Assembly (NCBI GenBank): GCA_040830545.1
Contig: JBFOMB010000073.1
Location: 20,752 to 84,751, forward strand
Length of the DNA stretch: 64,000 nucleotides
Source: HXMU1420-2 sp040830545
Lineage (GTDB): Bacteria > Pseudomonadota > Alphaproteobacteria > Rhodobacterales > Rhodobacteraceae
Direction: 5' to 3'
Shown here piece by piece: positions 17,293-24,008 of the stretch (positions are counted from its first letter, which is position 1; each line of letters begins with the position of its first letter). The notes under the pieces are model-generated. The model had not been told where the DNA came from and made no database searches. It was given only the letters and a program-made list of their open reading frames with translations. The translations under genes and the position numbers were made by a program.

Positions 17293-18579
17293 CTACCCCG
17301 CCCGTGCCAGGGCATCCGCCGCCTTGGCATACGCCGCCGCGCACAGTTCAAAATCCGCCTCGGTCAGCGCAAGCGACGGATAGGTCTTGCCCGGCGACTT
17401 GAACATGCCCTCTTCAAACAGGATGCGGTTGAACAGCGCTGATTGCTCCCCGTTCGACGTCAGCACGTCGCGGTAGTCCCGCACATCGCCGCCCGTAAAC
17501 ACAAACTCGAACAGCGTCGGGTCCCCAACAACCTTGTGCGCGATCCCCTTTTCGCTCAGCGCCCCACTGCCCATGTCCATCAGACGCTGACCAAAAGAGC
17601 GCAACCGATCATACTGCCCATCGCGCCGCAGCACCTCCATCGTTTTCAACCCGGCAACCGCTGCCACCGGGTTGCCGCTGAGCGTACCCAGCTGCATCAG
17701 CCAGCGATCCGCGCCCACGGCGGCCTTGTCGAAATGCGCCATGATCTTCTGCCGCCCGGCAATTGCAGCCAGAGGGAAACCGCCGCCAATGATTTTACCC
17801 AAGGTGCAGATGTCCGGCAGCACGCCATAAAGCTCCTGCGCCCCGCCATAGGAAAAGCGGAAACCGGTGACGACCTCGTCGTAGATCAGGACAATGCCAT
17901 AGCGGTCACATTCCTCGCGCAGCACCTGCAGGAACCCCGGCGCGGGTGGGATGATCCGTTGCAGCGGTTCAACGATCAACGCGGCCACGTCATCCCCATG
18001 TTCGGCCAGCAGCGACCGGATGTAGTCCGGGTCATTGAACGGCGCGATCAGCATTTCGGCCTGAACGCTTTCGGGGATGCCTGCACTGTCCGGCACGGCC
18101 TGCGGGAAATTCACCATCTTGGAGGGCGCCAGCGACATCTGCGCCTCGGCACTCATACCGTGATAGCCGCCTTCGAACTTCACCACCTTGTCGCGGCCCG
18201 TATAGGCCCGCGCCAGGCGGATGGCGTACATATCGGCCTCCCCACCCGAAGACACATAGCGGATCTGTTCCGCACAGGGCACGGCGGCCACGATCTCCTC
18301 GGCCAGTTCCACGCCACGCGCGTTGTTGGTGAAAAACGTCATGCCCTTGGGCAATTGTTCCGCAATCGCCTCCATCACCTCGGGGTGGCCATGGCCCAGC
18401 AGCATCGGGCCAGAGCCGATCAGCAGGTCAACATATTCCTTGCCGTTCTCGTCCCAGACCCTGCTGCCCTGCCCTTCGCGAATGAATTGCGTCGGATCGA
18501 AATTTCCGAACCCACCGCCCGGCAGCACGGCCCTGGCCCGTTCGATCCAATCCGCCTGTGTCTGCGTTTTCAGCATCAC
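17293..18579 (-). CDS. Class III PLP aminotransferase
   Basis: A 428-residue aminotransferase resembling glutamate-1-semialdehyde aminomutase. Visible motifs are SSGGEADMYAIRLARAYTGR, KFEGGYHGM, LIYDEVVTGFR (the Asp contacts the PLP nitrogen) and TLGKIIGGGFPLAAIAG, whose Lys should form the Schiff base. It is the last gene of the leftward catabolic operon, 6 bp after the first enolase-superfamily gene, so it probably acts on an amino acid or amino-acid-derived intermediate of that pathway. It is unlikely to be the haem-biosynthesis HemL, because Rhodobacteraceae make aminolevulinate by the HemA synthase route. The substrate is unknown. Confidence 0.85.
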   Translation of the reverse strand: MMLKTQTQADWIERARAVLPGGGFGNFDPTQFIREGQGSRVWDENGKEYVDLLIGSGPMLLGHGHPEVMEAIAEQLPKGMTFFTNNARGVELAEEIVAAVPCAEQIRYVSSGGEADMYAIRLARAYTGRDKVVKFEGGYHGMSAEAQMSLAPSKMVNFPQAVPDSAGIPESVQAEMLIAPFNDPDYIRSLLAEHGDDVAALIVEPLQRIIPPAPGFLQVLREECDRYGIVLIYDEVVTGFRFSYGGAQELYGVLPDICTLGKIIGGGFPLAAIAGRQKIMAHFDKAAVGADRWLMQLGTLSGNPVAAVAGLKTMEVLRRDGQYDRLRSFGQRLMDMGSGALSEKGIAHKVVGDPTLFEFVFTGGDVRDYRDVLTSNGEQSALFNRILFEEGMFKSPGKTYPSLALTEADFELCAAAYAKAADALARAG

Positions 18580-18585
18580 TGCCTC

Positions 18586-19689
18586 CTAGTCCAAGATAAG
18601 ATCGGGCGTGCCCAGCACGTCCATATCGGGCTGAACGCCCAGCCCGGGCCCTTCGGGTGGTGCGATGCGCCCATCCTTGCGCACCGGGCAATCCGGCGCA
18701 ACGCGCGGCCCGACATAGCCCGACAGGTCACACACGTTCAGCAGGCGCGCCGGGTCAGTCGTGGCCCCCAGATGCAGCAGGGCAGCCGTGGTGATGTCCG
18801 ATCCCCACGTATCCTCGACACACATCATCGCGCCCAGATGCAGGCACAAATCGCGCGCCCGGCGCGTCGCGCTGAGCCCGCCGAATTTGGACAGTTTCAA
18901 CGCAACCGCGTCCATGCAGCCCGCCTGATGCGCTTGCAGCAGGCTGTCCGTGTCATGGGCGTTTTCGTCCAGTTTCATCGGCAGGCCCGTAGCAGCGCGG
19001 ACGCGCGCGCAATCGTCCAGCCGCGCGCAGGGCTGTTCCAGCATCACGTCAAGGTCCATCACCGCCCGGCCAACGCGCGAGGCATATAGCGACGTCGCCC
19101 CGCAGTTCCAGTCGCCATAAACCAGCGGCCCTTCTCCCACAGCCGCCCGCACGGCGCGCAGGCGTTCCACATCCGCCTGCCAGTCTGCGTCCGCGCCCAG
19201 TTTGGCCTGAAACTGTCGGATGCCCGTGCCATAAGCCTCCTGCGCCATGCGGGCCATGTCATCCGGGTCAACACAGGTGATCGAATGATAAAGCGGCATG
19301 TCCGCCTGTTGCCGTCCACCCAGCAGCGCGTACAACGGCAACCCCGCCGCCTGCCCCGTCAGATCCCACAGCGCAATGTCCAGCGCGGATTTGGCGTAAA
19401 CATGCCCCTGCAACCACGCATCAGCACGCGCCATCACCGCCTCTGGCCCAACCGGGTCCGCGCCCAGCAGCACCGGGGCCAGATCCTGAACCACCGACGC
19501 CACACCGCGCGCAAACGCAGGCAGGTAATGCGGGATCGGACAGACCTCACCCCAACCCGTATGCCCGCTGTCTGTTTCCAGCGCCAGCACCACGGTTTCA
19601 ACCGTGTCGCAGGTTTTGCCCTCAGCCATATAGTACGTCTCATGGCTGGTCAGCGGCACGTGCCAGAGCGATATGCGTGTGATCTTCAT
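18586..19689 (-). CDS. Mandelate racemase/muconate lactonizing family enzyme 1
   Basis: A 367-residue enolase-superfamily enzyme with an N-terminal capping domain (residues 1-125) and a TIM barrel. Catalytic Lys163 (FQAKLGA) faces Lys265 (ALKLSKFGG). The metal ligands are Asp193 (YGDWN), Glu218 (LEQP) and Asp241 (KLDEN). A lysine on each side of the barrel suits racemisation or epimerisation, or syn/anti dehydration, by proton abstraction alpha to a carboxylate. The arrangement resembles hydroxyproline-betaine 2-epimerase and cis-3-hydroxyproline dehydratase. It lies 15 bp after MLE 2 in the same operon. The exact substrate is inference. Confidence 0.88.
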   Translation of the reverse strand: MKITRISLWHVPLTSHETYYMAEGKTCDTVETVVLALETDSGHTGWGEVCPIPHYLPAFARGVASVVQDLAPVLLGADPVGPEAVMARADAWLQGHVYAKSALDIALWDLTGQAAGLPLYALLGGRQQADMPLYHSITCVDPDDMARMAQEAYGTGIRQFQAKLGADADWQADVERLRAVRAAVGEGPLVYGDWNCGATSLYASRVGRAVMDLDVMLEQPCARLDDCARVRAATGLPMKLDENAHDTDSLLQAHQAGCMDAVALKLSKFGGLSATRRARDLCLHLGAMMCVEDTWGSDITTAALLHLGATTDPARLLNVCDLSGYVGPRVAPDCPVRKDGRIAPPEGPGLGVQPDMDVLGTPDLILD

Positions 19690-19704
19690 CGCCTGCCCCC
19701 TTGG

Positions 19705-20814
19705 TTATCCCCGATAGACCGCAACCGGATCGCCCAGCGCACCCTCGTCCGGTGCAACGCCCAGACCCGGCGTTTCCGGCAGGTGCAGATGCCCGTCCAC
19801 ATTGCGCGGCCCGCGCCCGCCTGCGATGTCCACCGTGATCATGTCCTGACAGGCCCAGACCGCGTGGCAGGCGTGATCGGGAATGGTGGCGGCCAGATGC
19901 AGCGCCTCGGTATCCGCCAGGACTGAGCCGCCGGTGGCCATGACAAACATGTCGATGCCATGGGCCAATGCGATGTCCCGCATCCGCGCGGCCTTGGTTA
20001 GGCCGCCAACGCGGTTCAGCTTGATCCCGAACACTTCGGCCAGTCCGTCCCGCGCGATCCGCGCGGCGTCCTGCAATGTCACCAGGCTTTCGTCCACGCT
20101 GACCGGGGCAGAATGCAGCGGACGGATCGCCGCGATGTCGTCCAGCGTTTCACCCGGCTGTTCGAACATCACACGCAGGTCTTCGGTCGCCTGCATCACG
20201 CGCAGCGCCTGTTGCCGCGACCAGCCCCGGTTCACGTCATAAAGGATGATTTCGCCAGCGGGCCGATGCGTCTCCACATCCCGGATGCGGGCAACGTCGC
20301 GTTCCACATCGCCACCGATCTTCACCGAATGCGCCACGTATCCGCGCGCGCGGTAGCGGTCCATGACCTCGCGGGTTTCTTCCACGGTCTTCGCCCCGAC
20401 CGAGGACGCAATCGGGCGCGGCGTCCGTGACCCGCCCCCCATCAGGTCCGCAATCGGCATCCCGGCGGCCTGACCCGCAATATCCCAGCAGGCCATGTCG
20501 ATAGGCGATTTGGCATACAAGTGTCCCGGCAGCGCAAGGTCCATCGCGCGTTCCACGTCCAGAACCCGGCGCGGGTCCAACCCCAGGACAAAGGGGGCCA
20601 TGGTTTCGATCCCCGCCCGAATGCCCGGCCCGTGCGCGGGTACATAGGTATGCCCCCACGGTGTTCCTTCACCCCAGCCGATCAGACCGGTGTCGGACTC
20701 AACACGCACCAACGTGGCGTCCAGCACCTCGAATTTCAGCCGCCCGCCAGACAGCCAATAGGGATGCTCCAACGGCAGATCGACGTGATAGACAGAGATG
20801 GATTTGATCTTCAT
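19705..20814 (-). CDS. Mandelate racemase/muconate lactonizing family enzyme 2
   Basis: A 369-residue paralogue of the flanking enzymes. Lys165 (HSVKIGG), Asp193 (YDVNRG), Glu218 (FEQP), Asp241 (SVDES) and Lys265 (GIKLNRVGG) form the expected two-lysine, three-carboxylate site. It differs from its neighbours near the barrel end, where ATGGSVLADTEALHLAAT replaces the VEDTWGSDI or AEDSWGGEI segment of the others. That points to a different substrate. Its ATG overlaps the stop of the upstream DUF1801 gene by 4 bp. Confidence 0.88.
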   Translation of the reverse strand: MKIKSISVYHVDLPLEHPYWLSGGRLKFEVLDATLVRVESDTGLIGWGEGTPWGHTYVPAHGPGIRAGIETMAPFVLGLDPRRVLDVERAMDLALPGHLYAKSPIDMACWDIAGQAAGMPIADLMGGGSRTPRPIASSVGAKTVEETREVMDRYRARGYVAHSVKIGGDVERDVARIRDVETHRPAGEIILYDVNRGWSRQQALRVMQATEDLRVMFEQPGETLDDIAAIRPLHSAPVSVDESLVTLQDAARIARDGLAEVFGIKLNRVGGLTKAARMRDIALAHGIDMFVMATGGSVLADTEALHLAATIPDHACHAVWACQDMITVDIAGGRGPRNVDGHLHLPETPGLGVAPDEGALGDPVAVYRG

Positions 20815-21221
20815 TTTTGCTTCTTGTCGCGATGATAGGTCAGCGCCTGTCCAATGACCCGGCGCAGCGGTTCTTCGGGCACGTCCCCCGTCGCCGGGAT
20901 CAGAACCGCGCGATTGCCCTCGTAGGCAAATTCATCCGGAAACTGCTGGCGGTAGCGGTCCACCAGACTGGTCTGGCAATGCACATACAATGCCACCTGA
21001 TCCTCACCCACCGCGCCCATGCGGATCGTGGTGCCGGATTTGGTCGCTTCGGTCAGCCACGACGGCTGGCCCCATTTCAACGTCTCTGTCAGCGGCCCGG
21101 CAGCGCAATCCTTTGCCACCTTATGGATCAGCGCACGCAGTTCCTGCATCCGGGCGCGCGCGCCTTCGGGGGCAGCGTCCAACGCCATCTGAACGCCATT
21201 TTCACTCGTTTTTTCACTCAC
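20811..21221 (-). CDS. DUF1801 domain protein
   Basis: A 136-residue protein of the DUF1801/YdhG-like fold. The pattern is MQELRALIHKVAKD, LKWGQPSWLTEATKSGTTIR, ALYVHCQTSLVDRYRQQF and AVLIPATGDVPEEPLRRVI. The family is structurally related to iron chaperone frataxin-like proteins and has no firm enzymatic role. It is embedded between two enolase-superfamily genes with 4 bp overlaps at both ends, so it is translated as part of the catabolic operon. Its presence there is unusual and may mean an accessory or stress-linked role. Confidence 0.8.
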   Translation of the reverse strand: MSEKTSENGVQMALDAAPEGARARMQELRALIHKVAKDCAAGPLTETLKWGQPSWLTEATKSGTTIRMGAVGEDQVALYVHCQTSLVDRYRQQFPDEFAYEGNRAVLIPATGDVPEEPLRRVIGQALTYHRDKKQK

Positions 21222-22324
21222 AACACATACTCCGCCACAGGGTCTCCCAACGCGTCGAAATCCGGTGTCACGCCCAGCCCCGGCGCGTCCGGCGCATATA
21301 GCCGCCCGTCCCGCGCTACCGGCCCGCCAATCCCGGTCGACCGCGTGTTGTAGTTCATCAGATCGGTCGTGTTCTGCAAATACTCGGGCGGTGTCGTGGC
21401 CGCGAAATGGGACAGCGCGGCCGAGCTGATCTCACCACCCCAACTGTCCTCCGCCACCACCGGTATGCGGTTTTCGACCAGATAATCCCGCACGCGCCGC
21501 GCCTTGGACAGACCGCCGAGGTTTGAGATTTTCAGGCACACCAGATCCGCACCCTTGTCAGCGACGATCCGTTGCGCCACCTCCATCCCGGTCAAACATT
21601 CATCCAGCTTCATCGGCAGGTCGGTTCGCATCCGAACCTGTTGGCATTCCTGATACGTCCGGCAAGGCTGTTCGAGGATATAATCCAGATCCCGCGTCGC
21701 CCGCGCCACCCGCAGCGCATTGTCCACGCGCCACCCCTGATTGGCATCCGCCATTGCGGTTTCACCCGGCTTCAGCAGCGGCACGGTGGTTTGAATGCGT
21801 TCGATGTCAGCGGCCCAATCCCCGCCAACCTTGACCTGAAACTGGCGATACCCTTGCGCGCGATAGCGCTCCATCTCGGCCACGGTTTCCTGCACATCCT
21901 TCTGCGGCGCGACCCGGTACATCGGCGCACCATCCGTCAGCCGCCCACCCCACAGTTGCCACAGCGGCGCGTTCAAGGATTGTCCGAGGATGTCCCAACA
22001 CGCCGCATCAAACGGGGCCTTGGCATAGCCATGCCCCTGCACCAGCGCATCCATCTGCCGCTCGATCGCCGCGACCTCTCGCGGATCACAACCCAGCAAT
22101 TCCGGCGCGACAACCTGTGCCAGCGCCGGAACCCCCGCAGAATGGGCGACCATGTAGTTTTCACCGCAAGGCGTGAACTCCCCACAGCCCTGCAATCCGC
22201 TATCCGTGTCCAGCACAATGACCGAGGCGACAGCGACTTCAATCGCGTTGCCCGCCCCCCAGACATAAGCCCCGCCGACATAAGGCAGCCCGGTCTGGAA
22301 CACACGGATGCGGGTGATCTTCAT
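21218..22324 (-). CDS. Mandelate racemase/muconate lactonizing family enzyme 3
   Basis: A 368-residue enolase-superfamily enzyme, the third paralogue in the operon. Lys165 (FQVKVGG), Asp193 (ADANQG), Glu218 (LEQP), Asp241 (KLDEC) and Lys265 (CLKISNLGG) are all present, with AEDSWGGEI in the barrel C-terminal half as in hydroxyproline-betaine epimerases. The N-terminal cap begins MKITRIRVFQTGLPYVGGAY. It overlaps the cupin gene upstream and the DUF1801 gene downstream by 4 bp each. Epimerase or dehydratase activity on a betaine or hydroxy acid is plausible but unproven. Confidence 0.88.
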   Translation of the reverse strand: MKITRIRVFQTGLPYVGGAYVWGAGNAIEVAVASVIVLDTDSGLQGCGEFTPCGENYMVAHSAGVPALAQVVAPELLGCDPREVAAIERQMDALVQGHGYAKAPFDAACWDILGQSLNAPLWQLWGGRLTDGAPMYRVAPQKDVQETVAEMERYRAQGYRQFQVKVGGDWAADIERIQTTVPLLKPGETAMADANQGWRVDNALRVARATRDLDYILEQPCRTYQECQQVRMRTDLPMKLDECLTGMEVAQRIVADKGADLVCLKISNLGGLSKARRVRDYLVENRIPVVAEDSWGGEISSAALSHFAATTPPEYLQNTTDLMNYNTRSTGIGGPVARDGRLYAPDAPGLGVTPDFDALGDPVAEYVL

Positions 22325-22929
22325 TGCGCCAGCTCGCCTTCCATCGAGGTCAGAACCGGTGGCGTCTCAAACCCGTTGCGCCAGACCACATAGGCCAGCA
22401 AAGGCTGATCAAAGGTTTCGGTCGCATGGGGCTGGTTCGACTGATGAAACACCGCGTCCCCCTCGCGCAGCGTCTCGGGCGTATGGCTGCCACGGCGAAA
22501 CTCGGCCTCTCCGGCCAGGACGACATACATCTCCTCCCCCGGATGGTGGTGCCACGTGTACCAAAGCCGCGCGGGCATATAGACAAACCACGCGTTCATC
22601 TGTGCACTGCGATAGGCACCGCCCTCCCCGATCAGGGAATAGCAACCAAACCGGTTCAGGAAGTCTGCACCGATATTGGTGCCCTTGTACGTCTCCCGCC
22701 ATTTCGCCAAGCGCCCGGCCTCTTTGATCCGGTCCTGCAAGGCCCCGTGCCGCTGCGATACCAACCCGGCATCCCGCTCCATCAACGCGCGCGGCGGGAT
22801 GTCGAACGCTGTCACCTCCTGCGCCTGCACATCGGTTGGGAAAGTGCAAAACCCGGACAGGTCTGCATTGTCCAAGTGCAACTGCTGCACCTCACCCAAC
22901 AGCGCATCCCAGACCGCGCGCCCCGTCAC
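22321..22929 (-). CDS. DddQ-like cupin (DMSP lyase / lyase-like family)
   Basis: A 202-residue protein with an N-terminal helical part and a C-terminal cupin. Cupin motif 1 is WYTWHHHPGEEMYVVLAG (His127, His129, Glu133, Tyr135 region) and motif 2 is GDAVFHQSNQPHATE (His168). This pattern and length fit the DMSP lyase DddQ family, which cleaves dimethylsulfoniopropionate to DMS and acrylate. Work on this family, as I recall, shows that some lyase-like members have other, unknown substrates. The operon has no clear acrylate-handling genes, so the true substrate may be a different betaine or sulfonium intermediate. It overlaps both neighbours by 4 bp. Confidence 0.78.
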   Translation of the reverse strand: MTGRAVWDALLGEVQQLHLDNADLSGFCTFPTDVQAQEVTAFDIPPRALMERDAGLVSQRHGALQDRIKEAGRLAKWRETYKGTNIGADFLNRFGCYSLIGEGGAYRSAQMNAWFVYMPARLWYTWHHHPGEEMYVVLAGEAEFRRGSHTPETLREGDAVFHQSNQPHATETFDQPLLAYVVWRNGFETPPVLTSMEGELAQ

Positions 22930-24008
22930 GGCACAACCACGATGTTGCCGGTGTGCTTTTTGGCGATGAATGCCGCCTGCGCCTCCCGCAGCTCCTGCAA
23001 CGGATAGGTCGCCGCCAGAACCGGCTTGATCTCACCCCGTTCGATGTAACCCACCAGATCGCGCAGAACCGACTGCGGGATCACCGTGCTGCCGGTGAAG
23101 GTCAGGTCGCGCAGATAGAAAGTCCGCAGGTCCAGTTCCACCATCGGCCCGGCAATGGCCCCGGAACAGGTGTACCGCCCGCCGCGTTCCAACACATCGA
23201 TCAGCGTGGGCCACATGTCCCCGCCCACCACGTCCGCCACGACCGTCACCTTGTCGGCCCCCAACGCCGCGCGCAGGTTGTCCGGCGCACGTGGCAGGAT
23301 CACGTCCGGGCCCAGTGCCGCAACCTCGTCATGCTTGGCCTCGGACGCCATGGCGATCACCCGCGCGCCGCGCCGTTTGGCCAGTTGGACCAGCGCTCCG
23401 CCCACACCGCCCGACGCACCCGGCACCAGCACGGTGTCCCCTACCTGAACGTTTGCGCGAGCCAACATGCCTTCCGCCGTGGAATAGCTGCATTGGAACG
23501 TGGCCAGCTCCGCGTCGCTGTGATCGCTGTCGACTGCCACAACGTCACGTTCATCCGCACGGGTATACTCGGCATACCCCCCATCACATTCGCTGCCGAA
23601 ATAGCCTGTCTTGTCCTTGTTGTCCGGATCCGACCAATCCCGCTGCCAGCCGTCGACGATCACGCGCTTGCCCATCAGGGATGCGTCCGCCTCGGCCCCG
23701 ACCGCAACCACCCGGCCCACCGCATCCGCGCCCTGAATGCGAGGGAAGGTGATCGGCCGCCCGCCCCAGGTCGGGTCCTCATCGTTCACGCTGTCATAGG
23801 CCCCGCCGGTTGTGGCCTCGCTCACGTCCTTGGAATACCAACCGGACCGCGTGTTCACGTCCGTGTTGTTCAGACCGCAGGCCCCAACCTGAATGATCAC
23901 GTCGCGCGGCCCCGGCTGGGGCACCGGCCATTCCTCATGCCACTCATACGCGTCCAGATCACCGTGCCCCATCAGCACCATGGCCTTCATTGTCTCTGGC
24001 AAACTCAT
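22926..24008 (-). CDS. Medium-chain alcohol dehydrogenase/quinone reductase family protein
   Basis: A 360-residue MDR-family oxidoreductase. The N-terminal GroES-like domain has ACGLNNTDVNTRSGWYSKD and FPRIQGADAVGRVV. The Rossmann part has VLVPGASGGVGGALVQLAKR, the NAD(P) loop. The four-cysteine structural zinc lobe is absent, and the catalytic zinc set is incomplete (His-Glu replaced by Gly-Ala-Asp), so it may be a zinc-free reductase of the quinone oxidoreductase/AcuI side of the family. It sits between the FAD/GcvT gene and the cupin with 4 bp overlaps. Reduction or oxidation of a pathway intermediate is likely. Confidence 0.85.
   Translation of the reverse strand: MSLPETMKAMVLMGHGDLDAYEWHEEWPVPQPGPRDVIIQVGACGLNNTDVNTRSGWYSKDVSEATTGGAYDSVNDEDPTWGGRPITFPRIQGADAVGRVVAVGAEADASLMGKRVIVDGWQRDWSDPDNKDKTGYFGSECDGGYAEYTRADERDVVAVDSDHSDAELATFQCSYSTAEGMLARANVQVGDTVLVPGASGGVGGALVQLAKRRGARVIAMASEAKHDEVAALGPDVILPRAPDNLRAALGADKVTVVADVVGGDMWPTLIDVLERGGRYTCSGAIAGPMVELDLRTFYLRDLTFTGSTVIPQSVLRDLVGYIERGEIKPVLAATYPLQELREAQAAFIAKKHTGNIVVVP

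Noticed and set aside
17293..18579. Calling the class III aminotransferase hemL
   Set aside because: Its place at the end of a catabolic operon and the HemA synthase route used by this lineage make a haem role unlikely, despite sequence resemblance.
17443..19089. 548-codon open frame on the plus strand
   Set aside because: It runs antisense over the aminotransferase and first enolase-superfamily genes, is rich in Arg, His and Pro, and has no recognisable domain. It is a shadow of high-GC coding on the other strand.
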